64,000 nt of DNA from Stichopus chloronotus (Eukaryota; Echinodermata; Holothuroidea; Aspidochirotida; Stichopodidae): positions 21,263,738 to 21,327,737 of the forward strand of contig CM037833.1 of NCBI GenBank assembly GCA_021234535.1. Direction: 5' to 3'. The position numbers were made by a program, and so were the translations under genes. Under the pieces are notes generated by a model that saw nothing but the letters and a program-made list of their open reading frames with translations, was not told where the DNA came from and searched no databases. Each line of letters starts with the position of its first letter. Position 1 is the first letter of the stretch. Below are positions 1 through 11,381 of this stretch, one piece after another.

Positions 1-3000
1 ATTTAATGCATGGAAAGACGACATTTTTTTTTCTGGATTTAAGTTTAAGTTCGTGACCCGTAATACTAACCAATGAAATAACACTGTCATTCATACTTGA
101 AATGTACATGGTTATTGATAACCCTGATGTCTCTCTGGAATTCGGCCTCAATGCAAACCAGAGAGCAACATGGTCATCAGTAACCATGTAGTTCTATTAA
201 TAGCCGTGTACTTTTTAGGAATAGCAATTACGTTGCAATTTACAGTCAGGAAAACGAAGGAAAGCACTCCCTAGGGATATTAGTTGTGTTTACATTTCGT
301 TTTCGTTTTATTTAGACTGTTCGTACCGCGGCAATTGCATATCCTTCATCCTAATTCTGTATACTTTTACATTTTTGAAACACCGTAAAGGTATATATCC
401 CGGTAACTTTGTTTGTTTTTTTTTTTAAACAATATCGTTGTTCTTCCGTTAGATTTTGATGACACAAGCAGTTCTTAATACAATTCAGTTTTTTTTTCTT
501 TTTTTTTTTCTTTTTTGTCACTTCAAGAATTCCAACCTCTAAAGGTAACTTTGTATTTTGATTCCTTTTATAACTGTAAAGACTAGAAAAGCATGATAGT
601 ACCAACTCTGTTTTCTGTTGTTTTTTTTTTCCATGCATATATCGTCAGTATACGTATCTTGTCTTGTCTATCTGTGTACACCTTGCCAAGCACATCAGCA
701 AATCATAGGTAAGGGAGATTTTACGTCGGAGGGGCTAAGACAGGTGAACTTTGATCGATGACCTGCAAGAGGAGGTTGTTCAGAACCTTTTAAGAATTTG
801 ATAGTCTCAGATGCCGTTTAATGCCATCAAATGTCTGAATTTGTAATTAGTCCTTACATCCCGTGCTTCATTTGTAAGATGTTTATAAGGCTACACAAAA
901 CATTAAGAGGAAAATACCCCTGGTCAAACTAACAAGATAATTCTTCTAGGAACACACATTTTGGTGATAACACGTAACATCAGTAGCAACCAAAGTGGGG
1001 GACACCAAACGTTGTATCAGTGGTGTAAGCAAATCTTTGAATAAGAGGCGAAGGAAAGAAGGTTAAACGTACGTCAAGAAGTAATGAATCCATCTAAGAG
1101 GGAAGCCGTTATCGGTTGGCGAGTAGCTTACTGAGAACAACTTGGATATAAGTGAATGTCAGATTCCAGCACGATGCATTTCTTAGTGACTCTGGCCCTG
1201 TAGAAAGGGGTTAAAATCTTTGAAAACTTACGGTAGAAGTATATCCCAACCCAGCGTGATTCGCACTCGTCGGGCATTCGCCTCTAAACTGCAGTGACCC
1301 CTCTCCACTTCGTTTTTCACGCTCTTGCACAAAAATATTAATTGTAAGCAAGAGCAAGAATCTTATAATGGGGTGACTGAGTTCTTATTCTCTGCTTCAG
1401 AATTTTATCGTATTCAAGGTATCACTCTCAGTTTGTAGAATTTTAACGTTATATTATTCACATGTTTAAAATCGTAAATTATTCAATAGCCTCCATTGAT
1501 ATCCTACATGTACATCATTACAAGAAATTACTGTTACCGACAAGTCCCCGGGTTGAGCAACATTGGAAGGGGTCCGGGTTTTCATGTTATCCTTTGAGCT
1601 TAGATTAAATAAAAACAATGTAATAGCAGAGAGTAGTAAAAGTGTCCCAACAGTTTGGAGTTCCAAGACTGCCGCTTGTTAGATGATTAGCCTTCTAGCT
1701 TTCAGTTGCTTTTATAACCTTTGCCATGACAACCTCATAACCTTTTATGAAATATAATTTCAATCCGTTGCTTTCGGTGAGAGATAACTGTGTTAAGTAA
1801 ACAAAATCATTGGCTGTTAAAATAATGGCTGATCTACTATACTGAGACCATGGATTGCCGGCGGCTCTATGTCCGTGATGGTATATGATGGCTGTAAGGC
1901 ATATAGGGTTGAAACGTAAAACAGGGCAGATCAAAACAAGGGGGGACGGAAATTTTTCAAGGATAATTCTTTGTGGCCATGTAAGCCTCACAAAAAATAA
2001 CTCTATGTCGATTCGTCACACACAGTAAGTATCCCAGAAATCCTTATTACCATGGCAGCAACAATTGAGCCAGAATTTCTCAAATTCGAAGGCCATGAAT
2101 GTACATAAAAAATGTACGACAATTTATTTTTGTTTCAGAAAATATTGCAGATACATCAAGACAAGACTATTGAGAGCGGTCTTACACTAGAGACCATGTT
2201 AAGAGGAATCACCTCCCAAAATGTTAGCGAAACCTAATCGTTAACTTTATAGTCACAAAAGTTGCAATTTGATGTTTGATATTTGACTTTCTACCTGACA
2301 TATTCTACTCGATTATTATTATATACAGTCAAAGAATGACGTGTAGTTACAAATTGGAATCAACATTAGAGAATCGCCACATTTCCCTGCTTCCTTCATT
2401 TATTTATCTTTCATTCCATTCTTTCAATTCTTTATAAACATACAACTCATAAAGAGGATTATCAGCACAAAGGTTAATGATTGAAAAAAAAGTTAGACGC
2501 ATGACAGTATAAACGGTAATGAAGATGTTAATATTTACACCTTTAAAGATAAACACATAGCAACAATGTAACAAACAGACTCAAACAGGCAGATCTCATT
2601 GCTCGGTGTGAATACACTCCATCTGCAATAGGTGGTCTCTCAGAAAATGTATTATAAATGTTGGTGAGATGTGGATTTATTATCAACGTCTTTTTTTTTT
2701 TTTTGGCTTTGTGAGTCCTTTGGTGTTGGATTTTCATTATGTGTGTGTTTTGTTTTGTTTTTTATTTTTGCAATCCTTATCCTTGCAGTAACAGTTGCTT
2801 TTCTAAGGCAGGTTACAATCTGATTTAAAAATCATTATGATGTATTTCAGAGACTTCATTATTGTTTCCTCTTCGACTGGTGGCAAAATGAATGGTATAC
2901 CAGGTAGGTAATGCCTACATCAGAGTTAGTACTACAAATTTAAGTTAAATCCGTTTTCCCATGATTGCAGTTTTACTAAAAAATGCGACAAAATAAGACA

Positions 3001-4317
3001 AACTAGATACCATCTACTATACATACCTGATATCTGTGATGCATGGCAGTGACAAATAATACACTTGTCTATATATATATATACAACCAAACCATTCAGT
3101 TTGTAAGGTCTCGGCTGCCTCTGTTTCATCGATAACTACGTATTTTGACGGACAAGCTCATCGTGATTTTCGTTTTTTTTTGCTTGCAAAAGAAATACAT
3201 TTTTTCCCTGAATTTAGAGGGTGGGGGTCAAGTTGGTGAGGTCACACATCGAAACTACGACATTCGCAGATGCATGACTGATCCTTTAATTGGTCGCTTC
3301 CGACACAACACTCTAAAATCTTGCCTGACGCTGCGCGGTACCATTAGCATATCTTTTTGAAATACGTGTATCAAAGTCCCCTACAATAGTCCATACATAA
3401 TAAAAACAAAACAGCATATAATGCTGCCCGCCCTCAAGCACACCCACATGACGTTGGCATTCATGAACGCCTCCCGTGATATGTTGTCTCTACACCGGGT
3501 TTGCCAGTGCCCCGTAACGATGTCGCGGTGGATAAGCGTTGTGATAATGTGTATGTAAATTTGCTGTATTTCCATGATGGGTTAACAAAGGGAATGTTGT
3601 TAAACAGGAGTCCTACCCTCTGAAATTAACCAGAGTGGACTTTGGCTCAAATTAAAGTACTTTGAGAACATGTTTTACTAATATCCATATGTTTCGCTTT
3701 CACCGTTCGTGTTTATGTATGCATTATTGTGCAAAAGAAAACCTATTTGTTAGGTTTCGTATTGGTTCGAAACTGGTTACTTATTTACAGAGGGTTCGTT
3801 TTTTTTTTTTTTTATTACAGAGGTTTCGTGGAAATTGTTGCGAGATGTTATCGCTGTGTAACGTAATAAACTGCTCTTGGAAGCAAATATTTCATTCGGG
3901 GTTCATTTGTAAATAAGCGAGTCCTTATCTCCGGACGTGGATCAAATTTTTCGAGAGTGTGTCGGGGATTATTTGATACTGATACAGATTTGAGCTTCTG
4001 GATAAGGATCGCCGTTTAAAATATTAGTTTAGCCATGACCATGTATCAACAGGATATGAAAGGAAACGTTGGGTTTAAGATCGACCTTACAAAAGGTTAT
4101 TTGGAACAATACAGAAACTACTTTAAGCGTAAACGTAATTGCCTTTTCTGACAAAACTAGCCAAGGATCTACCCGACAGGTTGTTACTCTAGGGTGTCTT
4201 GTACAACGAGTGACAATTCTGATAAGCAGTTTTCAAAGAATCCGCTATCTTCTCACTGTTTGTTAACATGTTAAATTAATCCTTAGGGGATGTATGGTAC
4301 TGTTTAAGTCTTTTTTA
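1..4317. other. Non-coding stretch, no gene recognised
   Basis: AT-rich DNA with several poly-T/poly-A runs (for example near 481-520, 2690-2705 and 3800-3815). Open frames on both strands are short, often begin at non-ATG codons, and show no domain I recognise. No tRNA, rRNA or clear transposon end was seen. Confidence 0.5.
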
Positions 4318-4633
4318 GCATTGCAGTAAAAGTAGCAGTAGTAGTAGCAATACAAATAACAGTAGTGATAGTAGTGACAGAAGTAGTGCAGTACGTAGAA
4401 GTGACAATAAGAGCAATAGTAGCAGAAGCAGAAGTCACTGAAGTAGTATAACAACAGTAGTAGTATCAGGAGCAGTAGTATTAGTAGTGGCAAAACAATA
4501 GAATTTGTAACAATACTAGTTGTAACAGTGGTAGTGGCAGAAGTAGTAGCAGTAACTATGGTAGGCATGGTAGCAATACTTGCAGTAGCACTAGTAATGA
4601 TAGTAGTAGTAATAGTATTGGTATTAATAGTAT
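4318..4633. repeat. Degenerate AGT/AGC trinucleotide microsatellite, left half
   Basis: Irregular repetition of agt, agc and aat triplets. It continues after the retrotransposon at 11842-12116, so the two pieces were one microsatellite before insertion. A stop-free minus-strand frame here codes only for low-complexity Thr/Tyr/Leu and is a by-product of the repeat. Confidence 0.85.
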
Positions 4634-5093
4634 TGTAGCGTTTCCGAGGCCTGATAGGCTTTATCCACTCCGGAGGTTCCCACGATGCCAGGTCGTGAAT
4701 CAGTAGCTAGGCTACCAGATTCATAACCCAGAGAACAAGGTACTACAAAAGAATACTCTGCGCACAAGTAATCTCTGTTTCGCTTGAACGCCCTGTACGG
4801 GACTTTAAAAGTATCTTTATTCAGTCTTCAGAATAGTATATGAATTCGATCATGACATTGAGCATAAGTTTGAACACAATCTCTTTAAGTATTTACTAAT
4901 AAAAACAATAATATTTACATGTAAACCATGCACACATGTCCGGTATGTGTTTTTACAATAGTTAAATGATTTTGTTCTACCCAAGTCTCTTAATTAGCTT
5001 TTAATTAAGCAATAATAACATTTAACTCAGGATTTTGAGCAGTTCTATCAGAAGCTTTCTCTACGGAGGCTTGTAAAGGCCATTTACGTTACA
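4634..5093 (-). repeat. 3' LTR of the gypsy element
   Basis: A 460-bp direct repeat of 11382-11841 with no difference that I could find by reading. The ends form a short imperfect inverted repeat (TGTAGCGT against ACGTTACA). Being the downstream copy on the minus strand, it would supply the polyadenylation region of the element transcript. Confidence 0.95.
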
Positions 5094-5109
5094 CTGCCCC
5101 CCACCCTCT
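5094..5109 (-). other. Polypurine tract of the gypsy element
   Basis: On the minus strand this reads AGAGGGTGGGGGGCAG immediately before the 3' LTR: purines with one T. This is the expected position and composition for the plus-strand DNA primer. Confidence 0.8.
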
Positions 5110-5810
5110 AGAACTCGACCCGAGTTCTAAAGGTATTCGAGTCTTGAAACAGGAAATGGACTTAAAATAATAAAAGTAAAGAAAAGGTCTCATACAAATG
5201 TTCGAAGGAAATGGAAAAGTATTTACAGGATATATACAATGTGATGGACTCTCCATAGGAGGTAACATACTTGGCAGTGTTTCGATTAATATTCATAAAC
5301 AGTGTACTTCACACATTACGTCACCGAAACTTGACATGTGACAAAACAATACCATCGTAAGCAATATACATCATTATAATGTGAACGTATATCCATGTAA
5401 GAGCAGCATTTAGATATATGCACCGATAACTTTTATGCACAGGTACATTCATAAAGCACATCATCTCACAGTAATCATCAGAATGAGAAAAACTTAGCAA
5501 TACGTCATTACCTTGAAAATAAAAATAAAGGATAAGTGATAAATGATATTGATGAAGTCTTGGTAGCGCCCTTGACGCGAATATCCCTATCTTGGTGACC
5601 TAATTACATACATTGACGCGGGCTAACCTAAGTCACATCCTATCAACGCGAAATCAACAATCAACGCGGTTGCTGCCCCTCGTCTTCATCAATCGTCTTG
5701 GTGGGTGTCGTCATCAGGTTGGTTAGGCAAAAATCCAAGCACTATATGGCAGCGTATGACCTTGCCTAAGGGCCTTCACCTTGCCATATAGCAGGTAGAT
5801 ACCGTTTCCA
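5110..5810 (-). other. Non-coding 3' region of the gypsy element
   Basis: About 700 bp lie between the pol stop and the polypurine tract. No frame with envelope features (signal peptide, membrane anchor) is visible. The region may hold 3' untranslated RNA signals, but I recognise none. Confidence 0.6.
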
Positions 5811-8800
5811 TCAACCGTACAGCAGAGGTTGACCAAACCAGTCAACAGGTCGCCTCGTCCTCTGGGGTCGTCGTCCGTCAGGTGATTGGTCAGGGTTGGT
5901 GGTCTGACCAGGAGTTGATGAATTTGACATCGGTGGGTCAGTGTTTGATGTCTGACCATCTTCTGTTGCCTCGCCTGCGGTGGTAATAACAGAGTCGTTG
6001 AATGGAGCCACAGCAACTTCGTCAGTGGTTGTCATGGTGACCGGGTCATTGGCATCATCAAAAGCAGCCACATCATGTACCTCGGTTGTGCCAGTAGGCC
6101 GATTCACTTCCCATGTTGGAGGATTTCGTCCATCGTAGGGCAAGAGTTTGTTGTGGTGGACAATCTTTGGCTTACTGTGTGGACCCATCTGGACTCTGTA
6201 TGTGACGTCGGATATCTTGCTGACGACTTTACCCGGTCCAATCCAAGATTTTGTGAGTTTGTTAGATAGTCCTTTCTTGCGTTTGGGTTCATACAGCCAG
6301 ATGATGTCGTTTTCCTCGTATTTTCTCAAAGCTGACTTCCTGTCGTAGGTTTTGGCCTTCCATACGTCTGTCATATTCAGATATCGACGTGCCGACTCTC
6401 GCACTTTGTCCAGTCTCATCTCAAGTGTGTCAACATATTCACAGTAGGTACTGACTCGATCCGCCGGATTCGGGCTTTCAACGAGGAGTGTGATAGGGAT
6501 GGAAGCCTTCCTGCCCATTAGAATTTCATAAGGTGAATGGCCTGTCGACTCGTGCACTGCAGATCTGTAACTCAGCATGACGAAAGGGAGCCAGCGGTCC
6601 CAGTCTCGTTGATCCGGGGAAACAACCAGTGCCAGCATGCTTTCCAGGGTCCTGTTGAATCGTTCGATCATGCCATCAGATTGAGGGTAGTAGGGAGTTG
6701 TTCTGGTCTTATTTATTTCTAGGAGTTTGCACAGCTCTTGGAACAGTTTCGCTTCGAACTGTCGGCCCTGATCAGTGTGAATCTCAGATGGGATACCGTA
6801 ACGGCAAATAAACTCCTCTACCAGGATGTTGGCAACAGTAGTAGCTTCTTGGTTGGGAAGGGCATAAGCTTCTTTCCACTTCGAGAAATAGTCCCCGATC
6901 ACTAAAATGTATTGATTGGAATGTTCCGTCTTCGGCAAGGGACCAAGAATGTCAATGGCAATCCTCTGCATAGGTTCGCCCGGGCTAAACATCTGCATTC
7001 TGGCCTTTGTTCGTTTGTTGGGACCCTTCCTTGCACTGCACAGGTCACAGTTCCTGCACCATCTCTCTACGTCTTTCCGGTAGCCACTCCAATAATACTT
7101 GTTTCGGATCCGGTCGATGGCCTTCTTGGTTTTAAAGTGTCCTGCCAGCTTGTGATCATGGGAAAGTTTGAGTAAGGCTTCTCTCATGACATGAGGCACA
7201 ATCACTTGGTAAGTGAACTTCTCGCCTGACGGGGATTCAAACTTCCTGTAAAGTACGCCGTCTTTCACTTCCAGTTGTTGCCATTGGCTCCAGTAGTTCC
7301 TTACTGCATTGTTGGCGCCTGCCACCTGTTCCCATGGTGGTCTGTCTTCGCCACTTTCTTTCCAACCCAGAACAATGCCCAGATCCTGATCGTCAAGCTG
7401 TTTCAATCTAATATCCTCTTGGGTGTAAGTTTCGAACCAGGGTTGAGTCTTGGTTTCTCTCTCTTCATCAATCGTGATTCTGCTTTCACAGTTTTCCTTT
7501 GGGACATCTGTCACGCCACAACCTGCTCCATCGGTGTTGATGATTGCTTCCAATTTTATTTCCATGTTATCGCAATGACTACAGTCAGTGCACGGCCGCC
7601 GGGAGAGAGCATCTGCGTTGCCATGGAGTCGTCCTGAGCGATGTTGTATTTCGTAGTCGTAGGTGTTGAGGGTTTCCAGCCAGCGGGCAACCTGACCTTC
7701 AGTCCACTTAAACGATGTCAGCCAACGCAGGGCACCGTGATCCGTCCTGATGACGAATCGCCGTCCGTACAAATAGTGGTGAAAGTGTTTCACTGATGCC
7801 ACAATCGCCAAGAGTTCCTTTCTCGTTGTGCAGTAACGTCTCTCTGGTTTTGTTAGTGTCCGACTGAAGTAAGCAGTGACCCGTTCTTGGCCCTCCTGAA
7901 CTTGGGACAGGACACATCCAAGTCCAAAGTTACTTGCATCGGTGTCGATGATGTAAGTTCCATCGTCAGTCGGGTACGCCAGTATTGGTGCGCTGATCAA
8001 AGTAGTTTTCAGTTTCTTAAATGCCTCGTCACACTCATCTGACCAGACGAACTTTAACCCCTTCTCCGTGAGTTTGTGGAGGGGCTTGGCTATATCGGCA
8101 AATCCCTTCACAAATTTTCTGTAGTATGTGCAAAGGCCCAAGAAACTTCTTAGCTGGGTGACTGTCATCGGAGTTGGCCAATCTCTGACTGCTTCGATCT
8201 TAACAGGATCTGTGGAGACACCATCCTTTGACACTAAGTGTCCCAGGTATGCAACTTCTTCTTGAAACAAGCAGCACTTCTTGGGATTGAGCTTCAGTCC
8301 AGCTTCCTTGATGCGGTTAAAGACCTGACTCAGGCGCGCTAGTTCCTCTTCAAAGGTCTTTCCAAAAACAATTATGTCATCTAGGTAGAGCAGACAAGTC
8401 TGCCAGTGTAGTCCTCTCAACACTCTCTCCATCAATCTTTCGAAAGTTGCGGGAGCGTTGCAAAGTCCGAATGGAAGCACGTTGAATTCGAATAAGCCAC
8501 TGGTGGTCGCAAATGCTGTCTTTTTCTTGTCGGCAGGGTCCATCTCCACTTGCCAGTATCCACTCTTCATATCCAGCGTGGAGAACCATTTAGCCCCAGA
8601 TAACGCGTCTAGGCTGTCATCAATTCGTGGAAGAGGGTACGAGTCTTTCATTGTGATATCGTTCAGCCGTCGGTAGTCTACACAGAATCTTGTGCTGCCA
8701 TCTTTCTTCGTCACAAGAACTATCGGCGAGGACCACGGACTTGAGGATGGTTGGATGACTCCAGACTCCAACATGCGCTGAACTTCAACTTGCTCTTTCT

Positions 8801-9881
8801 CCCTTCGGTGAGCTGGTAACCGTCTCGCCGTCTGCCTAATGGGTCTCTCTGTTCCGGTGTCTATTCTGTGCTGCACAAGATTCGTTCTTCCGATATCTAC
8901 AGGGCTAGTGGAGAAGGTGTCTTTGTATGTTTGTAGCAAGTTCATAACCTGCTCTGTCTGGCAGGGTTCAAGTTTTCTGGTACTCCTGTTGAGAAGTTCC
9001 TTTAAGTCGGCATGAATCTCCGTTGATGTTTCCGATGACTCATAGGAGCACTCCTCCTCAGCAGGGCCAGTATTTATCACTCGGCATGATATTTCGTTCG
9101 CAGGTTCACAGGTGGCAACATTGGTACCCTCATAGATGGTCTGTTTCTGATCGGTCAGGTTCAGTATCCTTACTGGAAAGACTGACATCGAGGCATCTAT
9201 CATTGCACGAGCTACCATCATCCCATGCTTCTCGACAAACCTAGGAAGCACCTCCATAATGGCTACTCCTTCAGATTTCCTGTCCAGGGATCCCGGTACA
9301 ACTGCTTCACAGCCCGGTGGAATCATGACATTTTCCGCAATCCGCACACGCATGCATGACAGCTCCACATGCTGATCATGCCTTGCCGATTGCTCTCCTA
9401 TCGTCAACTCTCCACTGCCTGCCTTTATCTGACAGTTGTGCTCCCTCAAGAAATCTATACCCAGAATTCCTTCTGCCTCGATTTCAGCAATCCAGACCTC
9501 ATACTGAACTGACTTGTCTTGAATAGTCAGCGAAAAGTTCCCGTAGCCCGCACACTCAAGTGGTTTCCCATCTGCCATCCCGACTTGCACAGATGACTTC
9601 TTCAGTTTCGGTCGAACTCCTTCGGGAATAGCGTAGTAGACATCTGGTCTTACAATGGTGACATCCGCCCCGGTGTCCACTACGAATGACAGCTCAACCT
9701 CTTCCAGTCTTCCCGCCACAAGTATATCTCGGCTACTTCCTCCTCTTTTCGCTGACTTTACGGAGGGTCTGTTGTCACCTACTGTCGACCTTCGACCCTT
9801 AAACTCGACAGATTCGCGTTTTCCTGCTTCGGGCCCTCCTGTGTGTTTGGTTGCTGAGTCTCTCCGGGACAGTCTCGGGCC
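5811..9881 (-). CDS. pol: Gypsy Pol polyprotein (protease, RT, RNase H, integrase)
   Basis: Enzymes for processing, reverse transcription and integration of the retrotransposon. The open frame runs from just after a stop at 9882-9884 to its own stop at 5811; it has no obvious ATG at its head and lies in the -1 frame relative to gag, overlapping gag by about 100 nt. This suggests expression as Gag-Pol by -1 frameshifting. Counting residues from the GTG at 9719: aspartic protease DTGAD at 15-19; RT with FCVDYR near 345 and the catalytic YLDD at 445-448; RNase H with DAS near 594; integrase zinc module H854, H861, C891, C894; integrase catalytic D923, D983, E1019, the last two spaced D-X35-E; then a GPY/F-like C-terminal region. 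No stop or frameshift interrupts it and all key residues are present. No chromodomain was recognised. Confidence 0.95.
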   Translation of the reverse strand, partial: GPRLSRRDSATKHTGGPEAGKRESVEFKGRRSTVGDNRPSVKSAKRGGSSRDILVAGRLEEVELSFVVDTGADVTIVRPDVYYAIPEGVRPKLKKSSVQVGMADGKPLECAGYGNFSLTIQDKSVQYEVWIAEIEAEGILGIDFLREHNCQIKAGSGELTIGEQSARHDQHVELSCMRVRIAENVMIPPGCEAVVPGSLDRKSEGVAIMEVLPRFVEKHGMMVARAMIDASMSVFPVRILNLTDQKQTIYEGTNVATCEPANEISCRVINTGPAEEECSYESSETSTEIHADLKELLNRSTRKLEPCQTEQVMNLLQTYKDTFSTSPVDIGRTNLVQHRIDTGTERPIRQTARRLPAHRREKEQVEVQRMLESGVIQPSSSPWSSPIVLVTKKDGSTRFCVDYRRLNDITMKDSYPLPRIDDSLDALSGAKWFSTLDMKSGYWQVEMDPADKKKTAFATTSGLFEFNVLPFGLCNAPATFERLMERVLRGLHWQTCLLYLDDIIVFGKTFEEELARLSQVFNRIKEAGLKLNPKKCCLFQEEVAYLGHLVSKDGVSTDPVKIEAVRDWPTPMTVTQLRSFLGLCTYYRKFVKGFADIAKPLHKLTEKGLKFVWSDECDEAFKKLKTTLISAPILAYPTDDGTYIIDTDASNFGLGCVLSQVQEGQERVTAYFSRTLTKPERRYCTTRKELLAIVASVKHFHHYLYGRRFVIRTDHGALRWLTSFKWTEGQVARWLETLNTYDYEIQHRSGRLHGNADALSRRPCTDCSHCDNMEIKLEAIINTDGAGCGVTDVPKENCESRITIDEERETKTQPWFETYTQEDIRLKQLDDQDLGIVLGWKESGEDRPPWEQVAGANNAVRNYWSQWQQLEVKDGVLYRKFESPSGEKFTYQVIVPHVMREALLKLSHDHKLAGHFKTKKAIDRIRNKYYWSGYRKDVERWCRNCDLCSARKGPNKRTKARMQMFSPGEPMQRIAIDILGPLPKTEHSNQYILVIGDYFSKWKEAYALPNQEATTVANILVEEFICRYGIPSEIHTDQGRQFEAKLFQELCKLLEINKTRTTPYYPQSDGMIERFNRTLESMLALVVSPDQRDWDRWLPFVMLSYRSAVHESTGHSPYEILMGRKASIPITLLVESPNPADRVSTYCEYVDTLEMRLDKVRESARRYLNMTDVWKAKTYDRKSALRKYEENDIIWLYEPKRKKGLSNKLTKSWIGPGKVVSKISDVTYRVQMGPHSKPKIVHHNKLLPYDGRNPPTWEVNRPTGTTEVHDVAAFDDANDPVTMTTTDEVAVAPFNDSVITTAGEATEDGQTSNTDPPMSNSSTPGQTTNPDQSPDGRRPQRTRRPVDWFGQPLLYG

Positions 9882-10927
9882 CTATGCCCCTTCTTGTTGC
9901 AAGCAAAGCAGTTCCCTCTAAATTCTTGTTTGCTTTGTTTCATTGAGTCACTGTCTTCCGGCTTGGGCCGTTTGGATTTTTGCATCTCTCCCTTTAACTC
10001 TTGAAAGCCGGCTCGAATAGCCTCAATGAGGGCGCTGGTCACATCCTGGTTAGTCTTGCCATCTTGGGCTTCAGTCGTGGCTACTGCCCTAACCAGTCTT
10101 CGAGTGGCGCCTTTCTTTTCTTCTGCCAACGCAAAAGCCTCCATCTCTACTGCAAGAGTGACAGCTTCCTGCAGGTTCATCGCCCTGGCTTGATAAACTC
10201 GCCATCTTGTTTCCGGGTTATCCAGGCAGTCGATGAAGAAGTCTTTAGCCAGTGCATCATGCATTGGGCTTGGTGCATCTGGATACGCCTTGGCGACTTC
10301 TCGCCTAAGGTCCTGGGCTAGTTCTGGTAGACTCTCCTTAGGTTTTCTCCTTCGGTTACGTAGGAGTGCTTTGTGCAGTTCTGCCTGGTTTTCGGGAGCA
10401 AACCGTTGTTTCAATGCTCCTGTCAAGGTGTAATAATCTCTTCGGTGTACTTCAGGCAAATCTGCCAGCACAGCTTGAGCGGGCCCTCGAAGATTTGCTG
10501 CCAGGTTTAGCGCCTTCTCATTAATATTCCACCCGTGAAGTTCTGCGACAATCTCGAACTGCACGAGGAAGTCTTTCCACGGGGTCGATCCATCATACGT
10601 AGGCGGGTGAGCGAGAGCACGTCTTACAGGGGGGTGATAGTTTCCGTACAGGTCGTTCCTCGGTCCGTTATAGCCTCCATATACCGGCTGATGTGGCGTC
10701 ATGTGTCCACCAGAGGGCTCATAGTTGGTAAACGGATTCATTGGTTCAGAGTCTCGGCGGGGGTAGTAGGGAGCATATTCCCCTCTGACCTCAGGTGGTG
10801 CATCATTATTCACGAACGGGTTGGTCTCCTCCTTTGTGAACGGGTTCATAGACGGTCTGGATACTACGGACGGTGTCCTGTACTCGTCCAGTAACAGCCA
10901 CTGTTCGCTGGAATTTGTCTCCGACAT
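9779..10927 (-). CDS. gag: Gypsy Gag capsid/nucleocapsid protein
   Basis: Structural protein of the retrotransposon particle, 382 residues from the ATG at 10927 (a GTG one codon upstream is less likely). The middle part resembles retrotransposon Gag capsid sequence, including a stretch with PTYDGS and WKDF near residue 110. The C-terminus has one CCHC zinc knuckle, CFACNKKGHRARDC, at about residues 340-353, expected to bind the element RNA. The last 100 nt overlap the pol frame. A tail rich in Gln and Asn follows the knuckle. The frame is intact. Confidence 0.93.
   Translation of the reverse strand: MSETNSSEQWLLLDEYRTPSVVSRPSMNPFTKEETNPFVNNDAPPEVRGEYAPYYPRRDSEPMNPFTNYEPSGGHMTPHQPVYGGYNGPRNDLYGNYHPPVRRALAHPPTYDGSTPWKDFLVQFEIVAELHGWNINEKALNLAANLRGPAQAVLADLPEVHRRDYYTLTGALKQRFAPENQAELHKALLRNRRRKPKESLPELAQDLRREVAKAYPDAPSPMHDALAKDFFIDCLDNPETRWRVYQARAMNLQEAVTLAVEMEAFALAEEKKGATRRLVRAVATTEAQDGKTNQDVTSALIEAIRAGFQELKGEMQKSKRPKPEDSDSMKQSKQEFRGNCFACNKKGHRARDCPGETQQPNTQEGPKQENANLSSLRVEGRQ
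9818..9824 (-). promoter_or_regulatory. Candidate -1 frameshift slip site between gag and pol
   Basis: On the minus strand the heptamer GGAAAAC is read in gag as G-GAA-AAC inside the 100-nt gag/pol overlap. It is not the canonical X-XXY-YYZ form, but an A-site AAC codon can re-pair as AAA in the -1 frame. It is the best candidate I saw in the overlap; no downstream pseudoknot was assessed. Confidence 0.3.
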
Positions 10928-11361
10928 CACTCTTCTACGAGTTTCTTCCTCTGTATCTAGTAAATGCAGAGAGTATTCTCTACAGACTTCCCGCCAGTCT
11001 CTTCCCCGACTTCTCTCTAGAGTATGACCGGATTCCCTTCTGAGATCATCCAGAAATTGTCGTCTTCGAAATCTCTTCCTGTGTGTACGCCTTCTTCAAG
11101 CAGTTTCCTCGGCAGTCTTCCACATAGCGTGCCGACTTGCAGAAGTTTCTCCTAAGCATCCACTGCAGCACCCCTCGTCTCTTTCAACAGCCGGGCATCC
11201 TCCACAGTGCTGGCGTCTTCCCACGTGGACCCCCTCTTGAGCACTGGCGTCCTCCCTCAGAGATTCCCTTCAGAGCGCAGGTATCCTCCTTTGGAGATTT
11301 CCTCCAGAGCGCAGGCGTCCTCCTTGACCAATCTCCTTCGAAGTTACCTCGAAGGATTCGG
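10928..11361 (-). other. 5' leader of the gypsy element
   Basis: About 430 bp of untranslated leader between the primer-binding site and gag. It contains a small imperfect direct repeat of about 36 bp near 11265-11330, built on the phrases 'cagagcgcagg' and 'ttggagat'. RNA packaging signals would normally lie here, but none can be named from sequence alone. Confidence 0.6.
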
Positions 11362-11379
11362 ATCCCACCGCTGCCACCA
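11362..11379 (-). other. Primer-binding site complementary to tRNA-Leu
   Basis: The minus strand reads TGGTGGCAGCGGTGGGAT, starting two bases inside the 5' LTR. Its complement matches the 3' end of animal tRNA-Leu (AAG/TAG type) including CCA: a run of 18 bases by my recollection of that tRNA. This primes minus-strand DNA synthesis and independently fixes the LTR boundary. Confidence 0.85.
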
Positions 11380-11381
11380 GT

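Noticed and set aside
1466..1666. Minus-strand frame with a hydrophobic N-terminus resembling a signal anchor
   Set aside because: It opens at TTG, has no in-frame ATG before an upstream stop, and has no partner exon.
5723..6016. Minus-strand frame at the 3' end of pol as a possible env or accessory gene
   Set aside because: It overlaps pol in another frame and has no signal peptide, membrane segment or known motif.
6075..9921. Plus-strand frames opposite pol
   Set aside because: Shadows of the intact minus-strand pol; no domains.
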